Shown in pieces: positions 35,616 to 45,005 of a DNA stretch of 64,000 nt. Made by a program: the position numbers and the translations under genes. The notes below the pieces were generated by a model. The model was not told where the DNA came from. It made no database searches and saw only the letters and a list, made by a program, of their open reading frames with translations. The DNA comes from Curtobacterium sp. MCBA15_008 (GTDB lineage: Bacteria; Actinomycetota; Actinomycetes; Actinomycetales; Microbacteriaceae): NCBI RefSeq assembly GCF_001865065.1, contig NZ_MJGN01000012.1, positions 152,280 through 216,279 on the forward strand, in the 5' to 3' direction. Every line of letters starts with the position of its first letter. Within the stretch, counting starts at the first letter, position 1.

Positions 35616-37181
35616 ATGAGTCCGCTCCTCCGTGCCGCCGCACGACTCCGCAGCACCGCCCGAGCCGGTCGTCGGGCACCGCACCGGTCGACGATCCGCC
35701 GCACCGCGCTGTCCGCCACCGCGGTCGCCGTCGCCGCGGCGCTCGTGCTGACCGGGTGCTCCGGGTCCTCGGACGACCGGGGCGGCAGCGACGCGACCGT
35801 CCGCGTCGGCCTGGTGCTCGAGCCGACCAGCCTGGACGTGCGGACCCAGTCCGGTGCCGCCGTCGACCAGGTGCTGATCGACAACGTCTACCAGGGGCTC
35901 GTCGGCCGGACGCCGGACGGCGACGTCCGCGACGTGCTGGCGTCGAAGCACGAGGTGTCCGCCGACGGCCGGACGTACACGTTCACGCTCCGCGACGGCA
36001 TCGCGTTCCAGGACGGCAAGCCCGTCACCGCCGCCGACGTCGTCTGGTCCCTGCAGCAGGCGAAGAGCAACCCGACGTACGTCGACTCGGCGAAGCTCGC
36101 CACCGTCTCGACCATCTCGTCGCCCTCGGCCGGCGTCGTCCGGCTCGAGCTGGCGAAGCCCGACTCCGACCTGCTCTGGAACCTCACCGGACGCGCCGGG
36201 CTGGTGCTCGAGCGCGCGGCGAAGAACGACCTCGCCGACTCGGCCAACGGCACCGGTCCGTTCGAGGTCTCGTCGTGGAAGCAGGGCGACTCGCTCACCT
36301 TCACCCGGAACCCGGACTACTGGGGTCCGAAGCCGAAGGTCGCGAAGATCGTCTTCCGGTACATCACCGACCCGTCGACCGCGGTCAACGCGATGGCGAA
36401 CGGCGACCTCGACGTGCTCAACCCCGTCGACGGCACCCTGAAGAGCCAGCTGCAGGGCAACCCGGACATCGCGCTGCACACCGGCAAGACGACCGACAAG
36501 TACACGCTCGCGTTCAACGACCAGCAGGCGCCCTTCACCGACGAGCGGGTGCGCCAGGCGATCCGGCGGGCGATCGACCCGAAGGCGCTCATCAAGGCGA
36601 TCGGTGGCACCGGCGTCGAGCAGGGCGGCCCGATCCCCGAGCTCGACCCGGGCTACGAGGACCTGACCGACATCGACGCGTACGACCCGGACAGCGCGAA
36701 GCAGCTCCTCGCCGCCGCCGGCGAGAAGGACCTCGACCTGACCCTGACGTACGCGAACGTCTACCCGGCGAGCATCGGCGACGTGCTGAAGTCGCAGCTC
36801 GCCGAGGTCGGGATCACGCTGCGCGTCAAGCGGGTCGACTTCACGACGTGGCTCGACCAGGTGTTCAAGAACAAGGACTTCCAGCTGTCGATGGTCGACC
36901 ACGTCGAGGCGCGTGACTTCGGCAACTGGGCGAACCCGGACTACTACTTCGGCTACGACAACCCCGAGGTGCAGCGGCTCTACGCCGAGTCGATCGCCAC
37001 GACCTCGACGAGCGAGAAGGTGTCCGCCCTGCGGAAGGCCGCCCGCATCGTCAGCGAGGACGCGGCCGGCGAGTGGCTGTACACCGCGACCGAGATCACC
37101 GCGGTGCGGAAGGGCGTCACCGGGTTCCCGGTCGACGGCGGCAACTCCCGCCTCGACCTGGCGGGACTCGCGGTCAAGTGA
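35616..37181 (+). CDS. Peptide/nickel-type ABC transporter substrate-binding lipoprotein
   Basis: 521 residues of the SBP family 5 (DppA/OppA/NikA). A long basic N-region with twin arginine (TIRRTALSATAVAVAAALVL) leads to a TGC lipobox (C48), so Tat export is possible. The mature part has the family marks EPTSLDVRTQSGAAVDQVLI, TFTLRDGIAFQDGKPVTAADV and WNLTGRAG. It captures a small peptide or similar ligand outside the membrane for the permeases encoded downstream. A GGAAGGAA ribosome-binding site precedes the ATG. It is the first of five genes in one operon. Confidence 0.93.
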   Translation: MSPLLRAAARLRSTARAGRRAPHRSTIRRTALSATAVAVAAALVLTGCSGSSDDRGGSDATVRVGLVLEPTSLDVRTQSGAAVDQVLIDNVYQGLVGRTPDGDVRDVLASKHEVSADGRTYTFTLRDGIAFQDGKPVTAADVVWSLQQAKSNPTYVDSAKLATVSTISSPSAGVVRLELAKPDSDLLWNLTGRAGLVLERAAKNDLADSANGTGPFEVSSWKQGDSLTFTRNPDYWGPKPKVAKIVFRYITDPSTAVNAMANGDLDVLNPVDGTLKSQLQGNPDIALHTGKTTDKYTLAFNDQQAPFTDERVRQAIRRAIDPKALIKAIGGTGVEQGGPIPELDPGYEDLTDIDAYDPDSAKQLLAAAGEKDLDLTLTYANVYPASIGDVLKSQLAEVGITLRVKRVDFTTWLDQVFKNKDFQLSMVDHVEARDFGNWANPDYYFGYDNPEVQRLYAESIATTSTSEKVSALRKAARIVSEDAAGEWLYTATEITAVRKGVTGFPVDGGNSRLDLAGLAVK

Positions 37182-37227
37182 CCGCCGGCGCGCTGTCGGC
37201 CCCGGCCCCTCCCGTAGCATCGGTCCC

Positions 37228-38181
37228 GTGACCCGCTTCCTGATCGGCCGCGTGCTGCTGCTCGCGGTCGGCCTGCTCGTGGCGAGCGTCATCGTCTTCG
37301 CCACGCTCCGGGTGCTCCCCGGCGACGTCGCCCAGGTCGTCGCCGGCACCCAGTCGACCCCGGCGCAGGTCGCCGAGATCCGCCAGCAGCTCGGCCTCGA
37401 CCGCCCCGTGGTCGTCCAGTACCTCGGGTGGATCGGCGGGCTCCTGCGCGGTGACCTCGGCGACTCGCTGGTTACGGGCGGCCCGGTCGCGCCGGAGATC
37501 GCGCAGAAACTCGCCGTCACGCTGCCGCTCGCCGGGATGTCACTCGTCGCCGCGCTCGTCATCGGGCTGCCGCTCGGCGTGCTGGCGGCCGTCCTCCGCA
37601 CCCGGCCGGGCGGTGCCGTCATCGGCTTCGCGGCGCAGGCCGTGGCCGCCGTCCCCGTCGTCTGGGCGGGGATGCTCCTCATCGCGCTCTTCGCCGTGAC
37701 GCTGCACTGGCTGCCGACCCAGGGGTTCCCGCTCGACGGGTGGGACGAGCCCGGGCGGGCGTTCGCGTCGCTCGTGCTGCCGGCGCTGACGATCGGCGCG
37801 GTCGAGGGCGCGGTCATCCTGCGCTTCACCCGGTCCGCGACGCTCGGCGTGCTCGACGCCGACCACGTCCGGACGGCCGCCGCGATCGGCCTCACCCGCA
37901 CGCAGGCGCTCCTCAAGCACGGGCTGCCGTCGGTGGCCCTCACCGTGCTGGCCGTCCTCGGCGTGCAGATCGCCGGGCTCCTCGTCGGCGCCGTCGTCGT
38001 CGAGCAGCTGTTCTCGCTACCCGGCGTCGGGCGGATGCTCGTCACCGACGTCGGGCGCCGTGACATCACCAAGGTGCAGTCCGAGCTCCTCGTGCTCACC
38101 GGACTCGTGCTGCTCGTCGGCTTCGCGGTCGACGTCGTGCACCGCGCGCTCGACCCCCGGCAGCGGGAGGTGTCCGAGTGA
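37228..38181 (+). CDS. ABC transporter permease (DppB/OppB type)
   Basis: 317 residues with six membrane helices. The N-terminal TRFLIGRVLLLAVGLLVASV and the long periplasmic loop FRVLPGD-like (LRVLPGDVAQVVAG) are standard for the B permease. The ATPase-contact EAA loop is around ADHVRTAAAIGLTRTQALLKHGLP. It starts at GTG 37228 and its TGA overlaps the next GTG. Confidence 0.93.
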   Translation: MTRFLIGRVLLLAVGLLVASVIVFATLRVLPGDVAQVVAGTQSTPAQVAEIRQQLGLDRPVVVQYLGWIGGLLRGDLGDSLVTGGPVAPEIAQKLAVTLPLAGMSLVAALVIGLPLGVLAAVLRTRPGGAVIGFAAQAVAAVPVVWAGMLLIALFAVTLHWLPTQGFPLDGWDEPGRAFASLVLPALTIGAVEGAVILRFTRSATLGVLDADHVRTAAAIGLTRTQALLKHGLPSVALTVLAVLGVQIAGLLVGAVVVEQLFSLPGVGRMLVTDVGRRDITKVQSELLVLTGLVLLVGFAVDVVHRALDPRQREVSE

Positions 38182-39068
38182 TCCGCCGTCTCCTCGCCCG
38201 ACCGACCGGGGTGTTCGCCGTCGTGGTGCTCGGCCTGCTCGTCGTGCTCGCCGTCGTGTCGCTCTTCTGGACGCCGCAGAACCCGTTCCACACCGACCCG
38301 TTCCACCAGTGGGAGGCCCCGAGCGCCGCGCACTGGTTCGGCACCGACGCCTCCGGCCGCGACATCGCCAGCTACCTGCTCGCCGGCACGCGCACGACCG
38401 TCCTCGTCGCGGTCGGGTCCGGCGTGATCGCGAGTGTCGTCGGCATCGTCCTCACCGCCATCGGCTCGCTCACCGCCCGCTGGGTCCGCGAGGGCACGGC
38501 GGTCCTGCTCGACATCCTCGTCGCGTTCCCGACCCTCCTCACCGCGATGCTCCTCACCGCGATCGCCGGCGGGTCCCTCGGCGTCGTCATCGTCAGCGTG
38601 GGGCTGTCCTTCGGCGTCACCATCGCCCGGGTCGCCCGTGGCGAGATCCGCCGCATCGCCCGGAGCGACTACGTCACCGCGGCGCGGGCGTCGGGCGTGG
38701 GCGGTGCCGGCGTGCTCTTCCGGCACCTGGTGCCGAACGCGGCGCCGCTCTTCACCGTGCAGCTGTCACTCGCGATGGCGACCGCGGTCCTCGCCGAGGC
38801 CGGCCTGTCGTACCTCGGCTACGGCGCCGGGTCGGACACAGCGTCGTGGGGCAGCATGCTCGCCGACCTGCAGACCTACATCGGCGTGCACCCGTGGAGT
38901 GCCACCTGGCCGGGCGCCGCGATCGCCCTCGTCGTCGCGGCCCTCTCGCTCCTCGGCGACGCCGTCCGGGACGCGACCGATCCCCGGCTCACGACGGGCG
39001 ACCGCGCCGCGGGCGCCAGACGGACGGCCACCGACCCGGCAGCGACCAGCACGGGGGTGACCGCATGA
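38178..39068 (+). CDS. ABC transporter permease (DppC/OppC type)
   Basis: 296 residues with six helices. HWFGTDASGRDIASYLLAGTRTT is the C-permease signature, and the EAA loop reads SDYVTAARASGVGGAGVLFRH. The start is a GTG overlapping the previous stop codon by four bases, and its own stop overlaps the next ATG. With the preceding permease it forms the membrane channel of the importer. Confidence 0.93.
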   Translation: MIRRLLARPTGVFAVVVLGLLVVLAVVSLFWTPQNPFHTDPFHQWEAPSAAHWFGTDASGRDIASYLLAGTRTTVLVAVGSGVIASVVGIVLTAIGSLTARWVREGTAVLLDILVAFPTLLTAMLLTAIAGGSLGVVIVSVGLSFGVTIARVARGEIRRIARSDYVTAARASGVGGAGVLFRHLVPNAAPLFTVQLSLAMATAVLAEAGLSYLGYGAGSDTASWGSMLADLQTYIGVHPWSATWPGAAIALVVAALSLLGDAVRDATDPRLTTGDRAAGARRTATDPAATSTGVTA

Positions 39069-39925
39069 CGGGCGCGAGCACGAACGCCGGGCCGCAGGCC
39101 GACGGCTCGCAGTCAGCCGGACCCGACGGAGCAGGACTGCAGGTGCGGGGTCTGACGGTCCGGATCGGCCGCCGGACGATCCTCGACGACGTGACGTTCA
39201 CCGTGCCTCCAGGCAGTCGCGTGGGCGTGATCGGCGCGAGCGGATCCGGGAAGTCCATGACCTCGCTCGCCCTGATGGGGCTGGAGCCGACCGGCGCCGC
39301 CGTGACGGGCAGCATCCGGCTGGACGGCACCGAACTCGTCGGCCTGCCGGACCGCGAGCGTGCGCGCCACCGGGGCTCCGGCATCGCGATGGTGTTCCAG
39401 GAGCCCGGTACCGCCCTCGACCCGCTGCGTCGCGTCGGCGCGCAGATCGCCGAACCGCTGCGCCTGCACCGCGGGCTGGACCGCCGCGCGGCCAGCGCTG
39501 CCGCCGTCGAGCTCGCCGCATCGGTCGGGCTGCCCGACCCAGCATCGCTCCTGCGGCAGTACCCGCACCAGCTGTCCGGCGGGCAGCGGCAGCGCATCTG
39601 CATCGCGATGGCGATGGCCGGGCAGCCGTCGTACCTCGTCGCCGACGAACCCACGACCGCGCTCGACGTGACCACCGAGGCCCGCATCCTCGAGCTGTTC
39701 GAGGGGCTGTCGGCCGGGATGGTGTTCGTGACGCACGACCTCGCGGTCCTCGCCCGGATCGCCGACACCGCGGTCGTGCTCGACGCCGGCCGGATCGTCG
39801 AGCAGGGGTCGGTGGCGACGCTCCTGGCTGCGCCCCGGCACCCCGCGACGATCGCGCTCGTCGAGGCCGCCCGCGCCACCGCCCGTCGGCCCGGTGGGTC
39901 GCGGCGATCCGGAGGTACCGCGTGA
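39065..39925 (+). CDS. ABC transporter ATPase (DppD type)
   Basis: 286 residues. Walker A is GVIGASGSGKSMTSLALMG, the signature YPHQLSGGQRQRICIAMAMA, and Walker B SYLVADEPTTALDV, with the switch in VFVTHDLAVLARI. The C-terminus lacks the long zinc-binding or oligopeptide tail of some relatives. About 25 extra N-terminal residues are Ala/Gly/Ser-rich. The ATG overlaps the preceding TGA (ATGA), keeping the cassette translationally coupled. One GCCTCCAGGC decamer is at 39205-39214. Confidence 0.93.
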   Translation: MTGASTNAGPQADGSQSAGPDGAGLQVRGLTVRIGRRTILDDVTFTVPPGSRVGVIGASGSGKSMTSLALMGLEPTGAAVTGSIRLDGTELVGLPDRERARHRGSGIAMVFQEPGTALDPLRRVGAQIAEPLRLHRGLDRRAASAAAVELAASVGLPDPASLLRQYPHQLSGGQRQRICIAMAMAGQPSYLVADEPTTALDVTTEARILELFEGLSAGMVFVTHDLAVLARIADTAVVLDAGRIVEQGSVATLLAAPRHPATIALVEAARATARRPGGSRRSGGTA

Positions 39926-40713
39926 CCGACATCCTGTCCGCCACCGGGCTGCACCGCACCTACCGCCTCCCCCGCCGCGGCCCCTTCGAGCCCGGCCCGG
40001 TGCGCACCGCCGTCGACGGCGTCGACCTGACGGTCGCCCCCGGCGCGCGGCTCGGGATCGTCGGCGAATCCGGATCCGGCAAGTCCACCCTGGTGCGGCT
40101 GCTCGCCGGCCTGGAGGCACCTTCCGCCGGCACCGTGACGGCCTCCTGTCATCCGGTGGTCGCGTCCGGATCCGCGGCCGGGATGCGCTGGTTCCGTCGC
40201 GAGACCGGGGTGGTGTTCCAGGACCCGTACGCGTCCCTCAACCCGCGGATGCGTGTCGGCTCGATCGTCGCCGAACCCCTGCGGGCGCTGCGGGTCGGCG
40301 GCTCAGCGGAGGCTCGTGCCACGCTCGTCCGTGACGTGCTGGCGCGGGTCGACCTGCCCGCGGACGCCGTCGACCGGTACCCGCACGAGTTCTCCGGCGG
40401 GCAGCGGCAGCGCATCGCGATCGCCCGAGCCGTCGTGCACTCCCCCCGGATCCTGTTCGGGGACGAGCCGATGAGCGCCCTCGACGTGGTGGTCCGTGCG
40501 CGAGTGATCGACCTGTTCCGCTCGCTCGCCGACGACCTCGGGCTGACGCTCGTGCTCGTGTCGCACGACATCGGCGTGGTGCAGCGGCTGTGCGACACCG
40601 TGGCGGTGATGTCGGCGGGGCGGATCGTCGAGCACGGGCCGGTGTCGCTCCTCGACGCGCCGACGCACCCGGTGACGCGGGCCCTGGTGGAGGCGGCGCC
40701 GACGCTGCCGTAG
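39922..40713 (+). CDS. ABC transporter ATPase (DppF type)
   Basis: 263 residues. Walker A is GIVGESGSGKSTLVRLLAG, the signature YPHEFSGGQRQRIAIARAVV, Walker B RILFGDEPMSALDVV, and the switch VLVSHDIGVVQRLC. It is the second ATPase of the importer, starting at a GTG that overlaps the previous stop. The operon ends here, before a 388-base repeat-rich gap. A GCCTGGAGGC decamer lies at 40109-40118. Confidence 0.93.
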   Translation: MTDILSATGLHRTYRLPRRGPFEPGPVRTAVDGVDLTVAPGARLGIVGESGSGKSTLVRLLAGLEAPSAGTVTASCHPVVASGSAAGMRWFRRETGVVFQDPYASLNPRMRVGSIVAEPLRALRVGGSAEARATLVRDVLARVDLPADAVDRYPHEFSGGQRQRIAIARAVVHSPRILFGDEPMSALDVVVRARVIDLFRSLADDLGLTLVLVSHDIGVVQRLCDTVAVMSAGRIVEHGPVSLLDAPTHPVTRALVEAAPTLP

Positions 40714-40781
40714 TGGGGTGGGGTGCGGGCGCGGGGGCCGGGGCGGGGCGGGCGGGCGGTCCGTCGACTCGGAACGACACC

Positions 40782-40901
40782 GTCGTCGTCGTACGACATC
40801 GACGGCGTCGCAACCCCGCGGACGCAACCGTTGCGGACGCCCGGCTACGACACAGTCGTCGTCGTACGACATCGACACAGTCGTCGTCGTACGACATCGA
40901 C
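40782..40901. repeat. Three copies of a 22-bp GTCGTACGAC-centred repeat
   Basis: Exact 22-base copies begin at 40782, 40855 and 40880; all contain the palindrome GTCGTACGAC preceded by GTCGTC. The first and second are 73 bases apart, the second and third 25. They occupy the left part of the non-coding gap 40714-41101. No protein-like frame with a start and ribosome-binding site was found there. Confidence 0.85.
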
Positions 40902-40920
40902 GGCGTCACAACCTCGCGCG

Positions 40921-41064
40921 CGCATGATGCGACACGACACGAGTCGAACGACGCATGCATCGTCGCCACATGCACGCGCATCGGATGCGTGCGCATGATG
41001 CGACTTCACACCAGTCGAACGACGCGCGCGACGTCGGAACATGCACACGCAAGAGTGCGTGACA
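40921..41064. repeat. Two copies of the 71-bp-period dispersed repeat (locus A)
   Basis: Units begin at 40921 and 40992, both with CGCATGATGCGAC, and both contain CAGTCGAACGACGC- or GAGTCGAACGACGC-type cores and CATGCAC further on. The period is exactly 71 bases. The same cores recur at 49.7 kb and at the right end of the window. After the array comes a direct repeat of GACAGGCGGCA (41061 on) and then the end of the amidase gene. Confidence 0.85.
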
Positions 41065-41101
41065 GGCGGCAGACAGGCGGCAGACGGTCAGGACCGGGGC
41101 G

Positions 41102-42541
41102 TCACCACATCGGCGGGTGCCGGCGCTGCCACCGCAGGCGCCGCTCGAGCTGCGCGCCGATCGCGAGCAGCACGCGCTCACCACCCGGCCGCCCGATGAG
41201 CTGCACGCCCATCGGCAGGCCGACGCCGTCGGGGTGGCCGTCCTCGGTGACGCCGACGGGCAGCGTGATCGCCGGCAGCCCCGACACGTTCGCCATCGAC
41301 GTCCACGGCGAGTACGCGCACTGCCGCCGGAAGTCCTCCTCCGGGTCGTCGCCGTACCACCCGAGCGGCCGGGGCGTCATCGCGAGCGTCGGCGTGAGCA
41401 CGGCGTCGAAGCGGTCGAACGCGCCGATGAGGGCCGCCGAGAAGGTGTCGAGCGCGGTCATCGCGTCGAGGACCTGCGTGCCGCTGAGGGCTCGTCCACG
41501 CGCGACGAGCCACGACACCAGCGGCGTGAGGGCGGACAGGTCGATGCCCGGCACGAGCGGCAGCCGCGCGGCCGAGCTCTCCCACGCCACCCGGAAGGCG
41601 TCGGCGTACGGCGCGCGGGGCATCGCGACGTCCTCGACGCCGTGCCCGACCTCGCCGAGCACCCGCACCGCGGTCTCGACGGCGGCGCGGGCAGCGGGGT
41701 CGACCGCGACGTCGACGGTGTCGTCCCACGGCGACCCGTCGAGGAGTCCGACGACGAAGCGCCCCTCGCCGCGCACGGCCGCGGCGGTGAAGGGACCATC
41801 GCCGACGTCCGGGGTGACGAGCGCGTACGGGTGGGGTTCCGGCAGCCCGGTCGGCGCGACGAGCGCGTCGAGCAGCATGCCGGCGTCGGCCACGTTCCGG
41901 GTGAGCGGCCCGGCCACCGACAGCCCGCCGACGCCGGACCGGCCGGGCATCGAGGGCACGCGGCCACGACTCGGCTTGAGCCCGACCAGGCCGTTCGCCG
42001 CCGCGGGGATCCGCACCGACCCGCCACCGTCCGAACCGACCGCGGCGGGCAGGAGCCCGGCGGCCACCGCGACCGCGGCGCCGCTCGACGACCCGCCGGG
42101 CGCGCGCGACGTGTCGTACGGGTTCCGGGTCACGCCGAAGCGGGTCTCCGACGACGAGGACATGCCGAACTCGGGCGAGGCCGTCTTGCCGAGGCTCACG
42201 GCTCCGGCGGCGTCCAGCGCGGCGACGAGCGGGTGGTCGGCTCCGGCGGGCACGTCGGGCAGCGCGGTCGTCCCGCGCCGCGTGGGCACGCCGGTGCGGT
42301 CGTACAGGTCCTTGTCGGCGGACGGGAGGCCCCACAGCGGTCGCGACGTCGGCACACGGTCGCCGAGGTGCTCGGCACGGTCGCGTGCGGCGTCCGCGGT
42401 GACGGTCACGAAGGCACCGAGCTCGGGGTCGAGGCGCTCGATGCGGCCCAGGTAGTGCTCGGTCACCTCGAGCGCGGTGGCCTCGCCACGGCGGACCCAG
42501 TCCCAGAGTTCCTGTGCGGCGAGGTGGTGGAGTTCGAACAC
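41102..42541 (-). CDS. Amidase-signature-family hydrolase
   Basis: 479 residues. The Ser-cisSer-Lys triad is visible: Lys in GLPSADKDLYD, the cis-serine in VGSDGGGSVRIPAA and the nucleophile serine in APGGSSSGAAVAV. The enzyme hydrolyses amide bonds; related sequences include 6-aminohexanoate cyclic-dimer hydrolase-like amidases. gatB and gatC are absent, so it is not the GatCAB subunit. The start is GTG at 42541. It stands alone between convergent repeats and the divergent CPBP gene. Confidence 0.92.
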   Translation of the reverse strand: MFELHHLAAQELWDWVRRGEATALEVTEHYLGRIERLDPELGAFVTVTADAARDRAEHLGDRVPTSRPLWGLPSADKDLYDRTGVPTRRGTTALPDVPAGADHPLVAALDAAGAVSLGKTASPEFGMSSSSETRFGVTRNPYDTSRAPGGSSSGAAVAVAAGLLPAAVGSDGGGSVRIPAAANGLVGLKPSRGRVPSMPGRSGVGGLSVAGPLTRNVADAGMLLDALVAPTGLPEPHPYALVTPDVGDGPFTAAAVRGEGRFVVGLLDGSPWDDTVDVAVDPAARAAVETAVRVLGEVGHGVEDVAMPRAPYADAFRVAWESSAARLPLVPGIDLSALTPLVSWLVARGRALSGTQVLDAMTALDTFSAALIGAFDRFDAVLTPTLAMTPRPLGWYGDDPEEDFRRQCAYSPWTSMANVSGLPAITLPVGVTEDGHPDGVGLPMGVQLIGRPGGERVLLAIGAQLERRLRWQRRHPPMW

Positions 42542-42655
42542 GGATCGAGCCTATTCGGCGGCGCGGACACGGGGCTTGCATCCTTCGGAGGAAGCCCGGC
42601 AGGTGCGTCCGTTCGCCGGTCGTCCCGCGGGGCTGCCGTTCCTAGCGTCGTACCC

Positions 42656-43600
42656 ATGACCACCACCACCGAAGTCCGGCGCAGTGCCGGCACCGACCCC
42701 GCCCGGCGGACGGGGGTCGGCGGAGTCGTCGCACGGCACCCGCTGACCTCGTTCGCCGTCCTCGCCCTCGGCCTCAGCTGGCTGGCGTGGATCCCCTACA
42801 TCCTGTCCCCGCACGGCCTCGGCGTCTGGGACCTGCACTTCCCCGAGTTCCTCGGCTCGGCGCAGTTCACCGGCGTCCTGCCCGGCGCGCTCCTCGGCCC
42901 CCTCGGCGGCGCGTTCCTCGTCACCGCGATCGCCGACGGCCGTCCTGGTCTCCGTCGCTGGGTCGATCGGCTCTGGCGCTGGCGGGTGTCCTGGTACTGG
43001 TACGCCCTGGCGCTCGTCGGGGTCCCCGCGCTCATCGTCGCCACCGGGCTGCCCTTCGCCGGCGGCCAGGTGCAGGCGCCGTCGCTGCTCGCGCTGGTCG
43101 CCCTCGTCCCGGGGCTCGTCGTGCAGCTGTTCACCACGGGGCTCTCCGAGGAGCCCGGCTGGCGCGACTTCGCCCTGCCCCGGCTGCAGGAGCGCTTCGG
43201 TCCGCTCGGCGCCGCCGCCGTGCTCGGCCCGCTCTGGGCGCTCTGGCACATGCCGCTCTACTTCTCCGACTGGGGCGGGTGGCCGGACGCGCACTGGACC
43301 GAGCCGCTCGTGTTCGCCCTGTTCACGATCACGTTCAACGTCGTCATCACCTGGGTGTTCAACCGCACCGGGGAGAGCCTGCCGGTCGTGATGCTCCTGC
43401 ACGTCGGCGTGAACAACACCATCTCGACGCTCTGGGCCGACATGTACCCGGGGATGACCGCCGGCACGATGATGCAGGGCCTGGCGGTCGTCTCGACCGT
43501 GGCCGCCGTCGTCCTGCTCGTCGTGACCCGGGGCCGCCTCGGGTACCCGCGCCGCACCGAGACCGCCCGACTCCTAGGATCGAACTATGGCACCCGCTGA
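42656..43600 (+). CDS. CPBP-family intramembrane metalloprotease
   Basis: 314 residues, with about eight membrane helices. The motif set is characteristic: EExxxR in GLSEEPGWRDFALPRL, the conserved H in GPLWALWHMPLYFSDW and HVGVNN in the last helices. The family includes the type II CAAX protease Rce1 and bacteriocin-immunity proteins. Its last 14 bases overlap the sensor kinase start, so it is likely translated with the two-component system and may be its target or sensor partner. Confidence 0.9.
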   Translation: MTTTTEVRRSAGTDPARRTGVGGVVARHPLTSFAVLALGLSWLAWIPYILSPHGLGVWDLHFPEFLGSAQFTGVLPGALLGPLGGAFLVTAIADGRPGLRRWVDRLWRWRVSWYWYALALVGVPALIVATGLPFAGGQVQAPSLLALVALVPGLVVQLFTTGLSEEPGWRDFALPRLQERFGPLGAAAVLGPLWALWHMPLYFSDWGGWPDAHWTEPLVFALFTITFNVVITWVFNRTGESLPVVMLLHVGVNNTISTLWADMYPGMTAGTMMQGLAVVSTVAAVVLLVVTRGRLGYPRRTETARLLGSNYGTR

Positions 43601-45005
43601 CCCGCGCGACGCGAGCGCGAGCGCGACCGCCCGCGACGCGAGCACGACCACGCCCGCGAGCACGACCGCCCGCGACCGCCGCGCCGACGTCCGGATCGGC
43701 GCCCTCACCGCCGTCGTGACGATCGGCCTGATGCTGGCCCTGCCCCCGCTCGACGCCGCGGACCCGGACAGCACCGGCACCGGCACCGGCACCGGCACCG
43801 CGTGGCCGGCCCTCGGCGGCACCGCCTGGAACCTCCTCGCCCTGGGCGTCCTCGCCCAGTCGGCGGTCCTCCTGGCAGCGCGCCGGGCACCACGCACGAC
43901 GCTCGTCGTCGTCGCCGCGATCCCGGTCCTGGTGGCCGTCACCGCACCGTCCACCCTGTTCGGCCTCTCCGCGCTGCCGGTCGTCGTCGCGGTGGTGCTC
44001 GCCTCGCTGCGACTCCCCCTCGCCCGGCTCTGGGTGCCGCTCGGCGCCGCCGCGGTCCTCGTGGCACTCGGTTCCGCGATCGCGACGGCGACGACGTCCG
44101 GTGCGTTCCGCGCCGGTGCCGCCCAGGGCATCGCGGCGTCCGCCGGGCAGGGCGTGCTGCAGGCCGTCGGCGCGGTCGGTCTGCCGCTCGTGGTCGCACT
44201 CCTCGTCCGCTCCCGCCGCGAGGTCCGCTCCGCCCGCACCGCCGAGGCGTCCGCCGTCGACCGCGAGCAGGACGCCCGACACCGCGAACAGGACGCCCGC
44301 GACCGCGAGCAGGACGCCCGGGTCGAGGCGGCGGTCTCCCGCGAGCGCGCCGCGATGGCCCGCGAACTGCACGACATCGCCGCGCACCACCTGTCCGGGA
44401 TCGCCCTGATGTCCGCCGTCATCGACCGCCAGATCGACGTCGACCCGGAACGCGCCCACGAGGGGGTCCGCCAGGTCCGGGAGCAGAGCACCGCCGTCCT
44501 CGAGGACCTCCGCCGCCTAGTCGGCCTGCTCCGCGACGACGCCCCCGCCGAGCGCGCGGTGGAGACCGTCGCCGGCATCGTGGACCTCGTCGAGCGGGCG
44601 CGGACCCGGACGACCGTGGACCTCGACGTCCGGCCCGGCGCACACCCGCTCGCCGACGGGATCGGCCCGCTCACCCAGCTCGCCGCGTACCGCACCGTCC
44701 AGGAGGCGCTCGCGAACGTCGCCCTGCACGCACCCGGCGCGCCGTGCACCGTCGTCCTCGACGACCGGGATGCGGATCGCCTCGCGATCCGCGTCGAGAA
44801 CGGAGCGGCCACCGTGCCGTCCGTCGGGACGAGCCCCGCGGGTGGGAACGGGATCCGTGGCATGCGTGAGCGGGCGGACCTGGTCGGTGCGCGCCTCCAG
44901 GTCGGACCCACCGCGACCGGTGGCTGGGTGGTGACCCTGGTGGTCGACCGGGAGGCGCGCCCCGCCTCCGACGGACCGGCCGACGGTCCCGAGGTGGCCC
45001 GGTGA
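43587..45005 (+). CDS. Two-component sensor histidine kinase (HisKA_3, NarX/DesK type)
   Basis: 472 residues. Several transmembrane helices (about 36-210) are followed by a coiled linker in which seven residues, REQDAR plus one, are repeated three times (about 225-245). The phosphorylated histidine is H262 in ARELHDIAAHHLSGIAL. The ATPase domain has NVALHAPGAP as N box and GGNGIRGMRERADLVGA as G box. A GTGTGTGT stretch encoded by GGCACC units (43776-43799) lies in the first outer loop. The response regulator gene overlaps its end by four bases. Confidence 0.92.
   Translation: MAPADPRDASASATARDASTTTPASTTARDRRADVRIGALTAVVTIGLMLALPPLDAADPDSTGTGTGTGTAWPALGGTAWNLLALGVLAQSAVLLAARRAPRTTLVVVAAIPVLVAVTAPSTLFGLSALPVVVAVVLASLRLPLARLWVPLGAAAVLVALGSAIATATTSGAFRAGAAQGIAASAGQGVLQAVGAVGLPLVVALLVRSRREVRSARTAEASAVDREQDARHREQDARDREQDARVEAAVSRERAAMARELHDIAAHHLSGIALMSAVIDRQIDVDPERAHEGVRQVREQSTAVLEDLRRLVGLLRDDAPAERAVETVAGIVDLVERARTRTTVDLDVRPGAHPLADGIGPLTQLAAYRTVQEALANVALHAPGAPCTVVLDDRDADRLAIRVENGAATVPSVGTSPAGGNGIRGMRERADLVGARLQVGPTATGGWVVTLVVDREARPASDGPADGPEVAR
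44259..44321 (+). repeat. Three 21-bp tandem repeats inside the histidine kinase
   Basis: Units at 44259-44279, 44280-44300 and 44301-44321 each encode (D/H)REQDAR. The seven-residue period matches a coiled-coil heptad, so unit number sets the length of the helix between membrane and kinase domain. Confidence 0.85.

Noticed and set aside
40921..41064. 71-bp periodic units as a CRISPR array
   Set aside because: The whole unit, not just a 25-35 base repeat, is conserved between copies, only two units occur per locus, and no cas genes are present.
40714..41101. Protein-coding genes in the repeat-rich gap
   Set aside because: Frames here translate the repeats into His/Arg/Ser-rich strings in several frames at once and lack ribosome-binding sites.
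41102..42541. GatA subunit of Asp/Glu-tRNA amidotransferase
   Set aside because: No gatB or gatC adjacent and the sequence fits free-standing amidases better.
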